The notes: a model not told the origin generated them from the letters alone. A DNA stretch of 35,348 nt from an uncultured Bacteroidales bacterium (GCA_902775385.1 CACYMI010000023.1:1-35348); one strand, 5' to 3'; shown: positions 1-8,956, counted from the stretch's first letter. Program-made: numbers and translations.

Positions 1-189
1 AGACAAAAATAAGAATATGTCCACCCCTAAATTCCCCCATCTCAACAAAGATGCGAGGGAAATAGGAAGTAAGACATGATATGCATTTGCATGGCAGATG
101 ATAATCATCAATGTTGCTATACCCATCAATTGTGTCCTATACGTGCTCAAATCGGAAAGATTTGCGTTCAAATATCTACTATTCAGCAT
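1..189 (-). CDS. Acyltransferase-3 family membrane protein, N-terminal part (runs off the left edge)
   Basis: Reading leftward from an ATG at 189-187, the frame stays open for 63 codons to the window edge. The protein starts MLNSRYLNANLSDL and contains YRTQLMGIA, a hydrophobic stretch with a His (IIICHANAY, His33), and WGNLGVDIFLFLS at residues 51-63. In the acyltransferase-3 (OafA/NodX-like) family, the first membrane helix carries a catalytic His and is followed by a GVD-F-F-SG motif, which is what is seen here. Members O-acetylate or O-succinylate surface glycans at the inner membrane. It begins 21 nt after the stop of the hexapeptide acyltransferase and is the last visible gene of the polysaccharide operon. 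The C-terminal 80% or so lies outside the window. The family call rests on about 60 residues. Confidence 0.72.
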   Translation of the reverse strand, partial: MLNSRYLNANLSDLSTYRTQLMGIATLMIIICHANAYHVLLPISLASLLRWGNLGVDIFLFLS

Positions 190-210
190 TAGAGTCCAGA
201 AAGAAATATG

Positions 211-783
211 TTAATCAGGTACCTGAATGTATCCCTTCTTTACAAACTTTTCATCAGGCTGTACAAGGAGAAAAACTTTTTTATCTTTTGGGGAAAGAGA
301 TTTTGTACCAACGTTAAAACAATTGTTCTTTTTAATATACTCGTCCAATGTGCAGACAAATTTCGCTGGGTTACCTGCCACTACTACATTTGATGGAATG
401 GACTTCGTAACGACACTGCCTGCTGCTATCAAAACGTTGTCACCAATAATAACACCTGGCATAATCATTGCGCCGGAACCAACATATACTCTATTACCTA
501 GCACAACCTTACCAAAAACATCAAAGTCCGGATATTCTCCTCTGGCTACCCGGGCACCACCATGTGTGTAGATTTTTGATCCTTCTGTAAGGTCGCAGTG
601 ACTTCCAATTGTAATAAGGTAAGGTTCTGCTGAACTCCAGAAATAACTTTCTATTCTATTTTGTTTACCCATGATAACACCTTCATGGAGAGCCCGTTTT
701 TCAAGCGACCAAAAACAGCGTTTGTATAAACGTATGATTCTATTCCAGATTCGCATATATTTCAACAAATTATTATAATCCAT
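211..783 (-). CDS. Hexapeptide-repeat (left-handed beta-helix) O-acyltransferase
   Basis: This is a 190-residue protein if it starts at MDYNNLLKYM. It has a short basic N-terminal helix, then left-handed beta-helix repeats of the [LIV]-G-x4 type (GKVVLGNRVYVGSGAMIMPG, GDNVLIAAGSVVTKSIP) at about residues 91-130, closed by AGNPAK at 136-141. This layout is the CatB/LacA/WbbJ-type acetyl-CoA-dependent acetyltransferase fold. His74 in IYTHGG is the likely catalytic base. In a glycan operon it probably O- or N-acetylates a sugar of the repeat unit. The chosen start overlaps the end of the glycosyltransferase gene by 11 nt, consistent with translational coupling. An upstream ATG at 816 would add 11 residues (MFKGKGSLNLY) and a 44-nt overlap. 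Acceptor sugar is unknown. Confidence 0.82.
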   Translation of the reverse strand: MDYNNLLKYMRIWNRIIRLYKRCFWSLEKRALHEGVIMGKQNRIESYFWSSAEPYLITIGSHCDLTEGSKIYTHGGARVARGEYPDFDVFGKVVLGNRVYVGSGAMIMPGVIIGDNVLIAAGSVVTKSIPSNVVVAGNPAKFVCTLDEYIKKNNCFNVGTKSLSPKDKKVFLLVQPDEKFVKKGYIQVPD

Positions 784-1969
784 GTATAAATTCAGAGAGC
801 CTTTTCCCTTGAACAATCGGGTTGAATGAATTCAAGGCTACCTCATTTCCTCTTTTTGCGATGACACTTGCTTCTTGTGGTTGGGAAAGTACGGTGTGCA
901 TGTATTGCACAAGTTTGTTCTCATCATCTTTCTCAAAGAGATAGGCACTGACTCCTGACTCCAAATAAAGTTTTACGTCACCAATGGTCGTCATAATCAC
1001 AGGAATCTGACTCATTAGCATTTCACCCAGTTTGGTGGGAAAACAGTTTTGCGTTTGCAGGTTGTCTGATTTATAAATAATGGAAAGTGCAGCGAAATGT
1101 TGCAATTTAAGGATTTCTTCGTCGCAGACATATCCCATCAGGACAACATCATCGGTGAGGCCAAGTTGCTCTATCTGGTTTTTGTACTTACAACGGTGTG
1201 GGTCAGAGTCTTTCCCTGTAAAAACCAGTTTGCATGGTAATGTGTATTCGTGCTTCAATTTGGCAAATGCATGTAGTATTTTTGAAATGCTATCCTTTTG
1301 TTCATACATGGTTCCGGTATGAATGATATAAGGCACATCAAAGGGAGATTGTATTTGAGAGAAGTCAATATTGTATGGTTCCGGATCTACTAATATAGGA
1401 ATACGGATTACTTCGGCAGAGGTTTTCTTGTACTTGTTAACAAACTTCTCTAAACTAGTGGAGATAGCAATGAAACCATCGTATTGAGGCATGATTATGT
1501 GGAACTCTATCCAGTCAAGTAATTTGCGGTTTTTATGATTCATTCTCAGGGAACTGGGATGTTCACAGGTCTCCTTGATGGTCTTTGCCCCTTTTATCTT
1601 TGATGCTAAGAGAATCATAAATTGCAGGAAAAGAGGATACAGATAAACATATACTATGTCTCCTTTGTGAAGATGTTGTAAAGAATAGAAAAATGTACGG
1701 ATGGGGTCTATTATATTCCAATCCAATCCGCGCATCAGCTTGTTCCATTTGGGATATTTGTATTTACCGCTTATGTAACAATAGGGGGTGCCGTAATATT
1801 GCCCCTTAGCTGGCATCCCATCGTCTTTCCCTCTTTCCAAGACCTTGTTGCAGATGATGACGTTGATTTCATCTCCAGCAGCTTTGAGGCCTTTAATATA
1901 GCATAGCCTGCGCTTTGCTGCAGCCATGCCGTATGGGAACGGTGTATCCTGATAGAAAAGTAATCTCAT
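773..1969 (-). CDS. Glycosyltransferase, GT4-like (GT-B fold)
   Basis: This 398-residue protein begins MRLLFYQDTPFPYG, an N-terminal GT-B strand followed by a loop with Gly, as in GT4 enzymes that build capsule or O-antigen. The C-terminal half carries the donor-site features of the family: IHTGTMYEQKD followed by KLVFTGKDSD, and then the region FPTKLGEMLMSQIPVIMTT, where the Glu of the usual E-x7-E pair is expected to contact the nucleotide sugar. No signal peptide or strong membrane helix is present apart from a hydrophobic patch near residue 110 that may contact the inner membrane. It starts with a 4-nt ATGA overlap with the upstream acyltransferase. It would transfer one sugar to the lipid-linked repeat unit. 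Donor and linkage cannot be read from the sequence. Confidence 0.85.
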   Translation of the reverse strand: MRLLFYQDTPFPYGMAAAKRRLCYIKGLKAAGDEINVIICNKVLERGKDDGMPAKGQYYGTPYCYISGKYKYPKWNKLMRGLDWNIIDPIRTFFYSLQHLHKGDIVYVYLYPLFLQFMILLASKIKGAKTIKETCEHPSSLRMNHKNRKLLDWIEFHIIMPQYDGFIAISTSLEKFVNKYKKTSAEVIRIPILVDPEPYNIDFSQIQSPFDVPYIIHTGTMYEQKDSISKILHAFAKLKHEYTLPCKLVFTGKDSDPHRCKYKNQIEQLGLTDDVVLMGYVCDEEILKLQHFAALSIIYKSDNLQTQNCFPTKLGEMLMSQIPVIMTTIGDVKLYLESGVSAYLFEKDDENKLVQYMHTVLSQPQEASVIAKRGNEVALNSFNPIVQGKRLSEFIHGL

Positions 1970-2691
1970 ACGCAGTAGTTGTCAAATCCCCTCTTCTTCT
2001 TAAGCTTATTTACCTTTTCTGATTGCTCCTGTGTGAGAGGTTCGGAGCAACCGAAAACTTTCTTGTCATGGTAAACCTTTTCAAATAAGGAGACTAAATC
2101 TTCATGAGACATCCTCTCTTCTGGCGGGTAGAGGGTTTCCTCATGTCTCTCAATGTCAGAAGGTGAGAATTTTACGCCAATGATTCTTGCCGGGATGCCT
2201 GCAACTAATGCGTATGGTGGAATGGATTTGGTGACAAGGGCATTCGCTGCTACGATACACCCACGCCCAAGCGTCACCCCTGCCATAATGGTTGCCCGTG
2301 TCCCTACCCACACATCTTCTTCAATTGTGACATTGGCAGAATAATCGTTAATATGGCTCTCGCCCAAAATTACTTGTGGAATAGAGACTGTTGACCGATG
2401 ATTGTTTGTGATGATAGTTACATCGGGCGCTATTACTGTGTATTTTTTTATGTACACGGATTCTTTTCCTGCATTGATTACAGTTAACCCATATCGTATC
2501 TTGACAAAATCCTCAACAAAGATGTTCTGTTTTCTCCCGATATGACATGGCAGCGCAATTGTACTATGTGCGGGCAAAGCGCCAAAATGTTTCCTCTCCG
2601 GATAGTTCTTGTGGAGGTGAAATAACAGCTCTCTCCATTTCCTGATGAGGAACCAGATGTCTGATAATAATGTGCTTAGAGTCTTTAACAT
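1966..2691 (-). CDS. Hexapeptide-repeat O-acetyltransferase (LacA/WbbJ-like)
   Basis: This 241-residue protein has an N-terminal amphipathic stretch (WFLIRKWRELLFHL), then left-handed beta-helix repeats from about residue 55 to 170. His98 in ITNNHRS sits where maltose/galactoside O-acetyltransferases have their catalytic His. EDVWVGTRATIMAGVTLGRG (125-144) and VAGIPARIIG (163-172) are textbook coil and closing motifs of acetyl-CoA-dependent sugar acetyltransferases. The tail (residues 175-241) is charged and probably helical. It lies 14 nt after the polymerase gene and overlaps the next glycosyltransferase start by 4 nt, so it belongs to the polysaccharide operon. It probably decorates the repeat unit with acetate. 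The exact acceptor is unknown. Confidence 0.87.
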   Translation of the reverse strand: MLKTLSTLLSDIWFLIRKWRELLFHLHKNYPERKHFGALPAHSTIALPCHIGRKQNIFVEDFVKIRYGLTVINAGKESVYIKKYTVIAPDVTIITNNHRSTVSIPQVILGESHINDYSANVTIEEDVWVGTRATIMAGVTLGRGCIVAANALVTKSIPPYALVAGIPARIIGVKFSPSDIERHEETLYPPEERMSHEDLVSLFEKVYHDKKVFGCSEPLTQEQSEKVNKLKKKRGFDNYCV

Positions 2692-2705
2692 CCTATGTTT
2701 AATCT

Positions 2706-4046
2706 TTAGTTGTAAAAATTGTTGTTAACATTTTCATCTATGTCATCCGTATCGTCAGCAAGAACCATGTCTTCTTCATAGCAGAAAAGGCCGTAAAGCC
2801 AAAAGGCTGTAAATATAGGTACACAGAAGATTGCGTATGAGACAGAAGATAATAGCAATATGATAGCAAATGCAAATTTGTGTTGACACCAACTGGTTTG
2901 GCTTATTTTGTGGGATGAATAGAAAAGTAGGATGTATAGAAAAACTCCAACTAAGATACCATACTGACTGAGAATCTTCACAGCCCCGCCGGTAAGCATG
3001 AAGTTTTTCGAAATATTCTGCCGAAACCAACTATAGTCTATGTTTCTACTATATCCGAGGACAGGATCTTGCCGGAAATTAATCCATTCAAAATATGCCG
3101 ATTCAAAGCGGTCAAACGAACCTAAATACTTATCACCATGTTCTTTTGCATTGTAATTGATGTTATGTATTCGTTCCCGTGTCAATCCTTCAAAATTGTT
3201 TTTTTCCATAATCTTATCGCCCATGAAGTCAAGGGAGTTGATGGCCACAGCCAAGGGCAGAGCAATGAATAAGAAGGTAAGAACACTCCGGATATTAAAC
3301 TCGTTTAACCAGAATATAGCGTATATGAGGAAGGTAATGCTATAGCCCGTGGTGGACATGGTGCTGGCAAGGGCAAGCAACAGAATTATGATTCTGGTAT
3401 TTCCCCTGAATGATATTCCTTCACGTGACAGATTTGTTAGTATGGCCGGAATCAGCATAATGGCAAAGCGGCCAGGTTCCCATGAACAGCCGGCATTTCG
3501 GATGAGGGAACCATAAATCTGTCCTTTGGCAGGGTCCATCCAGTTAAACAGGTACAGAACATTGTTTCCGAAGCTGGTTTCCGGAAATAAACGGAATGCC
3601 GTATCAATGCCGGGAATAATTATTGCCACCCCCCAAAGCACCAGGCTAATTGCCGAGAATACAACCATAATGTGCTCGAAAATAGGGAATAGGTCCCTGC
3701 CATAGATGCGAATGTGGATAAAAGCAATGAGGATGGCGTATATCAGGAAGAAGTAGTAGGACAGATTAGCCGTACTGAAGTCATGAAACTTATAACAGAC
3801 CAATACCGACCAGCCAGCCATAATACCCGTTAGTATCCACAGCTTGTTATGTGCAAAACTGATGGGATTGCGCAACAGCAGGATGACGGTCAGGACAATG
3901 GGGATAAGGAACGGGATAGGGTTACCAGACAGGCCTCCCACCATACGCCCTGTATCCGGTGTCATCTGTGCCATATAGATAACCATTACGAAGAGGTAGA
4001 GGTATTCGTAAAGGGGGTAATATAGGTTGTTCAGAATTTTAATCAT
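2706..4046 (-). CDS. O-antigen polymerase/ligase-like (Wzy/WaaL-type) integral membrane protein
   Basis: This 446-residue protein consists almost entirely of hydrophobic segments, about 10-12 predicted by eye (for example IPFLIPIVLTVILLL, YYFFLIYAILIAFIHI, IMVVFSAISLVLWGVAIII, IIILLLALASTMSTTGYSITFLIYAIFW). A large polar loop lies at about residues 285-345, with Arg-rich patches (GLTRERIHN, GSFDRFESAYFEW) and a G-YSR motif. Large periplasmic loops with Arg residues are the hallmark of Wzy polymerases and O-antigen ligases. Its position directly after the flippase gene (16-nt gap) supports Wzy polymerase. The family is poorly conserved, so ligase versus polymerase cannot be settled from sequence. 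The tail is acidic and Asn-rich (DDTDDIDENVNNN). Confidence 0.8.
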   Translation of the reverse strand: MIKILNNLYYPLYEYLYLFVMVIYMAQMTPDTGRMVGGLSGNPIPFLIPIVLTVILLLRNPISFAHNKLWILTGIMAGWSVLVCYKFHDFSTANLSYYFFLIYAILIAFIHIRIYGRDLFPIFEHIMVVFSAISLVLWGVAIIIPGIDTAFRLFPETSFGNNVLYLFNWMDPAKGQIYGSLIRNAGCSWEPGRFAIMLIPAILTNLSREGISFRGNTRIIILLLALASTMSTTGYSITFLIYAIFWLNEFNIRSVLTFLFIALPLAVAINSLDFMGDKIMEKNNFEGLTRERIHNINYNAKEHGDKYLGSFDRFESAYFEWINFRQDPVLGYSRNIDYSWFRQNISKNFMLTGGAVKILSQYGILVGVFLYILLFYSSHKISQTSWCQHKFAFAIILLLSSVSYAIFCVPIFTAFWLYGLFCYEEDMVLADDTDDIDENVNNNFYN

Positions 4047-4062
4047 AAGCTTGAATGTAGAA

Positions 4063-5415
4063 TTATTCGTTCCAAATCCCAGTTGCCGTATTGCTCAGGA
4101 TTCTGCGAATCTGAGTGGTGAATACACTGGCATATATAATGTTTATGACAGACATGGAGACTACGACTCCAAAAATACCGATGTATTGGCCGAGGAACAG
4201 AGATATAGGAATATGGAGCATCAAGCCAATAACAATCACGCGTGATTGTAACTTGACTTTCCCCGTTCCGTTTATGAGGATGGCCTGCAACGACACCCAG
4301 CAGTGAATCAGGGTGTATATGGCGATGCAGATGGTCAGAACCAGTGGCACTTCGACCATATCCCTCACCCACAGCCTGATGAGCTGCGGGGACAGCACTA
4401 CGACGAGGGTCACCATTGCGCACAGCAGGATGTAGATTTGCTGCATCTTCCTGTAGGTGCGTTTCATCCAGGCGTAGTCCTGCTTGGCGTGGGCATCGGT
4501 GAATGCAGGCCAGAGAGGGTTCAGTATGATGGAATAGACCATGACGACGACGTTGAGCAGCTTGTACGAAATGTTGTACTGTGTGACGGATTCCGGTCCG
4601 GCTATGTGCGAAATTAGTATGTTCGTAGCCTGATAGAGGACGATCATTTGCAGTTGTATGATGAAAAACTTTATTCCAAGTCCCCATAAATCTTTTATAT
4701 ATGACAGGTTGATAGCTTTTAAGGAGGGAGCAACTTCCTTCATGCTGCTCCTGAAATATATGACAGATGCAGTCAGGACAATCACAATGGGCATCATTGA
4801 GTATGCAAAAGCCAGATACAGCAATGATGGTTTTACGAATACCGTCATCATGCCGATAATGCACAGCGAGCATATCTGGCCGATGACGGCAAACAGGCTG
4901 GAGAGTGCGGTCTTCTGGTAGGCTGCCACGACGGTTACGAACACGTTTACTATCATCTGCAAGGCAATGAAGAGGAAGAGCACCTGCATCGTCTTGAGGA
5001 TGACTTCCTGATTAGAGGCATTTACGTTCAGCAGTCGGCACCAGTCTATGCAGGGGCTTACGGCAATCAGCACTGCCGACATCGGCACGAAGATGGCGAA
5101 CATTATGGCGTAGGTGGTGGATACCAGGCTTTTGCCTTTCTCGTAGTCTTTCCGTGCGAGGCATTCGTTCAGGCGGTTCTTTAGTCCAAGGGTAAATCCA
5201 ATATCCATATAGGTCAGCCAATGGAGGATAGAGGAAATTGTGAGCCATACGCCATATATTTCCGCAGAGACGTATCCCAATGTCATCGGGACGAGCAGGA
5301 GTGATGTCAAAATACTGATGCCCTTGATTACCAATGAGCCAAGAATGTTCTTCTTGACAATGGCCGTCCTTCCGGATCCTCCAATCAGAATATCTTTGAT
5401 TTCCGTAATAGTCAT
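4063..5415 (-). CDS. Wzx-type polysaccharide flippase (MATE/MOP superfamily)
   Basis: This 450-residue protein has about 12 membrane segments and the N-terminal pattern of Wzx/PST transporters: KKNILGSLVIKGISILTSLLLVP, followed by the loop YVSAEIYGVWLTISSI and then GFTLGLKNRLNECLARKD, the conserved first cytoplasmic loop of the family. Internal helices such as YDLQ-free hydrophobic blocks at VNVFVTVVAAYQKTALSSLFAVIGQI and the C-terminal LMLHIPISLFLGQYIGIFGVV fit the MOP fold. Family members move undecaprenyl-PP-linked repeat units across the inner membrane. It sits between the CotH-like gene (27-nt gap) and the polymerase gene (16-nt gap), the usual neighbour arrangement in Wzx/Wzy-dependent loci. 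Substrate is not predictable. Confidence 0.9.
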   Translation of the reverse strand: MTITEIKDILIGGSGRTAIVKKNILGSLVIKGISILTSLLLVPMTLGYVSAEIYGVWLTISSILHWLTYMDIGFTLGLKNRLNECLARKDYEKGKSLVSTTYAIMFAIFVPMSAVLIAVSPCIDWCRLLNVNASNQEVILKTMQVLFLFIALQMIVNVFVTVVAAYQKTALSSLFAVIGQICSLCIIGMMTVFVKPSLLYLAFAYSMMPIVIVLTASVIYFRSSMKEVAPSLKAINLSYIKDLWGLGIKFFIIQLQMIVLYQATNILISHIAGPESVTQYNISYKLLNVVVMVYSIILNPLWPAFTDAHAKQDYAWMKRTYRKMQQIYILLCAMVTLVVVLSPQLIRLWVRDMVEVPLVLTICIAIYTLIHCWVSLQAILINGTGKVKLQSRVIVIGLMLHIPISLFLGQYIGIFGVVVSMSVINIIYASVFTTQIRRILSNTATGIWNE

Positions 5416-5442
5416 ATCTTATCAATGGGTTTTGTCTGCTTT

Positions 5443-7851
5443 TTATTTATAAAGAACTTTCTTCCGTGTTCCGTTGGAGTAGAGTATGATGTTGAATCCC
5501 TTTTGCATACGGTTCAGTTTCTTACCGGTTGCATCGTAGATGGCTGTAGTGGTTCTGCTGTTGCGTGAGGAGGGGGCAATATGGTCCGCACCTTCTGCTG
5601 TTGTGGCAACAATGGCAACAGAGTCTCCTGGAACGCATGATGTCAGGTCCGGCTGAAACTCCTGTGTATAAAAAACTTCGGTGGAAACGCTGCCGTTTTC
5701 ATGCGTAATCGTTATCAGCCATGCGCCGTTTTCTGCCTCTGTGCACAGACTCATGGGAAACGACGTGAACCATGCGCCGTCAAACCGTCCTGTGCGAAGG
5801 GGTGTGTCACATACTGAAACGGTTACGTGAGAATGTTCATCCTCTTGTAAAGAGTCTGCCGTGATGCTGACGGGTATCACTTCACCCAAGGAGAAGTAGT
5901 CCGCCATGTGCTGATACACAGAATCCGGGCGGGTGGATACATATTTATAGAGACGGTTTAATCCATATTTATGTTTTTCAAGTGTGGTCATGCCCACGTA
6001 TGTTGCAAAGGTATAAGGAAGCTCGGTTATTATTTCTTCTTCCATCTCGCTGATAAGGGGTACACATACGTCTGGACGCAAGAAGTCCCCCAGATACGTG
6101 GCATATGTGGCAAGGAAGCGATTACGGAACTCCGGGAATGACATCATCTTCTCATATAACTTGCAGGCAGTTCTAACACTTGGATTGTTGGCATTCTCGT
6201 ATTCCTGATCATCCGGGTCAGATGTGCCAAGCATATATTTAAACATATTCCAGGAACTGGTATTAACGAAAATGTAATCCATATCCTTCGGTATCCAGTG
6301 CCAGCGGCCATCTTCTGTCGTCTTTCTCCACATGGATCCGTTGTTGTGGGGGAAATCGGTATTGGAGGCATAGCATTCAGCAATGAAGGCATTCATGAAG
6401 TTTTCCACATTCATGTTTTGAGCCATTTCTGTGTATGTGACATTATCTCTGTGATATAACTGGCGGAATTCATTGAAAAGTGGCGTTGATGATGTTTCCC
6501 TTAAATAGTTTCCGTTTGTTGCCATTTCCACTTCATCTTCATCAATCCCGTAATTGCTGGTGACATAGTCCTCGTTGGAACGCTCACGCATACCAAAAAC
6601 ACCCTTGTATTGTCCGTTGATATAGACAAGAACCGGCTCGTATGCCTGCCAATCCATATTATCCAGATGAGTGCCAAACAATCTGTGTACAAAAGCATCA
6701 TCGAAGCGGCCATATTTGCAAGAGCCACCACCATTTCTTAAGGTAAAGGACTTTACTTTTCTGACATTTGGCTTGTCTTGCCAAAAGTCTCCCTTAAAAC
6801 TTTTCTTTCCAAAACGTTTTTTGGCATAGCACTTTAAACTTTTCTGCTGAAAATTTCTTGAATTAGCGCCAAATACGGCCATCTCGCCAAACTGGCTGAA
6901 AACCGTACTGCCGTTTTCAGTGCAAAAGTACTCAAAATTACCCGGCCGGCGCCAGTCATATCTGTAATTGGGCTTGCCGTCTGTACTGTCAGGGGAAAGG
7001 ATGCCGTCCTCGCTGCTATACAGGTAGGTGCTGTCGGTAATAATGGAGACAATGGGTAATTTAGTGTCCCTTGGCGGGTAGATATATGAATGAGAGGTAG
7101 AAAGGGCGGGGAGCATTTTCTGTGAGAGAAGCTTGGCCCTGACAACCGTATTGGTGTCAATGGTAAGGGTGAACAGCGTGTCTGACACGGAATCCCAGTC
7201 AGGTTCGCTGCCGTCTGTCGTCAGGTAGATTCGTGTATCATCCGGTACGCCCCATGGCATACTGACGGTAATGGTTTCGGACGCCGCTGTCATCAGATGT
7301 CCCTCGGCAGAAAACAGGGGGGCGGGCAGTATCTCATGACATTCTGTGCTGTTGTTGGCTGCTCCGGGTGTTGCCGTCATTTCATATTGCCATTCGCTTG
7401 CCCCGTCGGTTATTCTGCCGTATGCTACGTTCGGCGCGGGCATGCTTTTATAAGTGACAGAATCGATTATCTGCCAGTTGTTGTTTACGAGGTACAGTTT
7501 TCCCCCATCGGTTTCCAGATTGAAATTACAATGCAGCGGCAGACTGTTTGTCTTGTCGCAATAGATGGTCAGATAACCTCCGGGCTCTATGTAGTAATCA
7601 TCCGTTTTGGAGATGGGAAAAGTCTCGGCGAATGCTCTTGACGGGCCTATGCGGTAACCTTTAACAGAAACCCGTTCATTGCCGATGTTGTGCAGTTCTA
7701 CCCACGAGTCGGGGAAGTCATGGTCAGCTTTCAGGAAGTTAACATTTGACTGCATAATCTCGTTGATGATAACCTTGCCCTGCGCCATCATCAGGGTGTG
7801 CGGCAGCAGGATGGTTATCCATAGGATGATATGCTGTAGTAATCTGTTCAT
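5443..7851 (-). CDS. Secreted lamin-tail / CotH-kinase-like protein with C-terminal sorting-type tail
   Basis: The start at 7851 gives 802 residues, a signal peptide (LLQHIILWITILLPHTLMMAQ) and a 4-nt overlap with the epimerase stop. An in-frame ATG at 7878 would push nine residues ahead of the signal peptide and is less likely. Visible order: lamin-tail domain at about 24-165 (VIINEIMQSN, DSWVELHNIG, AYGRITDG, TPGAANN); a chitobiase/Fn3-associated-type beta domain at 178-258 (IYLTTDGSEPD); a CotH-like region from about 262 to 600 (LRNGGGSCKYGRFDDAF, GVFGMRERSNEDYV, HWIPKDMDYIF). The C-terminus (TTTAIYDATGKKLNRMQKG, then KVLYK) resembles sorting tails of Bacteroidales secreted proteins. CotH proteins are atypical secreted protein kinases in spore formers. 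Activity here is unproven, and its placement in a glycan operon is unusual. Confidence 0.85.
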   Translation of the reverse strand: MNRLLQHIILWITILLPHTLMMAQGKVIINEIMQSNVNFLKADHDFPDSWVELHNIGNERVSVKGYRIGPSRAFAETFPISKTDDYYIEPGGYLTIYCDKTNSLPLHCNFNLETDGGKLYLVNNNWQIIDSVTYKSMPAPNVAYGRITDGASEWQYEMTATPGAANNSTECHEILPAPLFSAEGHLMTAASETITVSMPWGVPDDTRIYLTTDGSEPDWDSVSDTLFTLTIDTNTVVRAKLLSQKMLPALSTSHSYIYPPRDTKLPIVSIITDSTYLYSSEDGILSPDSTDGKPNYRYDWRRPGNFEYFCTENGSTVFSQFGEMAVFGANSRNFQQKSLKCYAKKRFGKKSFKGDFWQDKPNVRKVKSFTLRNGGGSCKYGRFDDAFVHRLFGTHLDNMDWQAYEPVLVYINGQYKGVFGMRERSNEDYVTSNYGIDEDEVEMATNGNYLRETSSTPLFNEFRQLYHRDNVTYTEMAQNMNVENFMNAFIAECYASNTDFPHNNGSMWRKTTEDGRWHWIPKDMDYIFVNTSSWNMFKYMLGTSDPDDQEYENANNPSVRTACKLYEKMMSFPEFRNRFLATYATYLGDFLRPDVCVPLISEMEEEIITELPYTFATYVGMTTLEKHKYGLNRLYKYVSTRPDSVYQHMADYFSLGEVIPVSITADSLQEDEHSHVTVSVCDTPLRTGRFDGAWFTSFPMSLCTEAENGAWLITITHENGSVSTEVFYTQEFQPDLTSCVPGDSVAIVATTAEGADHIAPSSRNSRTTTAIYDATGKKLNRMQKGFNIILYSNGTRKKVLYK

Positions 7852-8915
7852 TTCTGCTGATAATATTGATAGTACCACTCGGCAAACCGGCGAAGGCCTT
7901 CCCGTAGCGGGGTGGAGGGCCGGAAACCGAAGTCCCGCTCCAGCGGTGTGGTGTCGGCATAGGTAACGGGGACGTCACCCGGCTGCATGGGAACCAGCTC
8001 CTTGTGGGCCTCGAAGTCATAGTCCCGGGGCAGTACGCCGGCACGGATCAGTTCTTCCTGCAGGATGGATACAAAGTCCAGCAGGCTCTCGGGATTACTG
8101 TTACCTATATTATATACAGCGTAGGGCGGAACGGGCAGTCCGTCCGGGCCGGTCTCCCTCTTAGGAGCTGCCGTCATTACGCGGTACACCCCTTCTACGA
8201 TGTCGTCAATATAGGTGAAGTCGCGCCGGCAGTTGCCGTAGTTGAACAGCTGTATGGTCTGGCCGTGTACCAGCTTGTCGGTAAACCCGAAGTAGGCCAT
8301 GTCCGGTCTTCCGGCCGGGCCGTAAACGGTAAAGAAGCGCAGGCCGGTGCTGGGGATGTCATACAGTTTGGCGTAGCAATGGGCCATGAGCTCGTTGCTC
8401 TTCTTGGTGGCGGCATACAGGCTGACGGGTGTGTCCACTGGGTCATCGGTGGAGAAGGGAATCTTGGTGTTGCCGCCATAGACGCTGGAACTGCTGGCAT
8501 AGACCAGATGCCGCACACTATGATGCCGGCAGGCCTCCAGTATGTTGTAGAAGCCTATGATATTGCTCTCAATGTAAACGTCCGGGTGGGTGATGCTATA
8601 GCGTACGCCTGCCTGGGCTGCCAGGTTGACTACCACTGCCGGGCGGTAGTCGGTGAAAAGCTTCTCCACCAGCTCCTTGTCGGCTATGTTGCCCCGTACA
8701 AAGGTGAACCGGTCTTCGGCTGCCTGGGATGTTATGGCCCTCAGGCGTTCCTCCTTGAGGCGGACATCATAATAGTCGTTCATACTGTCAATGCCTATGA
8801 TCTGTGCTGTGGGATGCTTGCGCAGCAGCAGGCTCACCAGATTGCTCCCGATGAAGCCTGCCGCTCCCGTAACAAGGATGGTGGCATTGTCTAACGCTAT
8901 ATTTTCTTTATTCAT
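7848..8915 (-). CDS. NAD-dependent sugar-nucleotide epimerase, UDP-glucuronate 4-epimerase-like
   Basis: This 355-residue member of the short-chain dehydrogenase (extended SDR) family has the NAD-binding G-x2-G-x2-G at residues 17-23 (VTGAAGFIGSNL), a Ser-rich catalytic strand (YASSSSVYG, 138-146) and the catalytic Tyr166-x3-Lys170 (LYAATKKSNE). The insertion after strand 2 (IDSMNDYYDVRLKEERL) and the block LRFFTVYGPAGRPDMA are characteristic of UDP-glucuronate 4-epimerases, which make UDP-galacturonate in the cytosol. It is the first gene of the leftward polysaccharide operon and has a good promoter just upstream. Related sugar-nucleotide epimerases are possible alternatives, since specificity is not fixed by these motifs. 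Confidence 0.88.
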   Translation of the reverse strand: MNKENIALDNATILVTGAAGFIGSNLVSLLLRKHPTAQIIGIDSMNDYYDVRLKEERLRAITSQAAEDRFTFVRGNIADKELVEKLFTDYRPAVVVNLAAQAGVRYSITHPDVYIESNIIGFYNILEACRHHSVRHLVYASSSSVYGGNTKIPFSTDDPVDTPVSLYAATKKSNELMAHCYAKLYDIPSTGLRFFTVYGPAGRPDMAYFGFTDKLVHGQTIQLFNYGNCRRDFTYIDDIVEGVYRVMTAAPKRETGPDGLPVPPYAVYNIGNSNPESLLDFVSILQEELIRAGVLPRDYDFEAHKELVPMQPGDVPVTYADTTPLERDFGFRPSTPLREGLRRFAEWYYQYYQQK

Positions 8916-8956
8916 TTCTGTCCTGATGATTCTGTCTGTGTCTTGACTTAAAGTCC

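Noticed and set aside
8004..8894. Long plus-strand open frame antisense to the epimerase
   Set aside because: It is the shadow of a well-supported epimerase gene with complete NAD and Tyr-Lys motifs. The antisense peptide has no recognisable domain.
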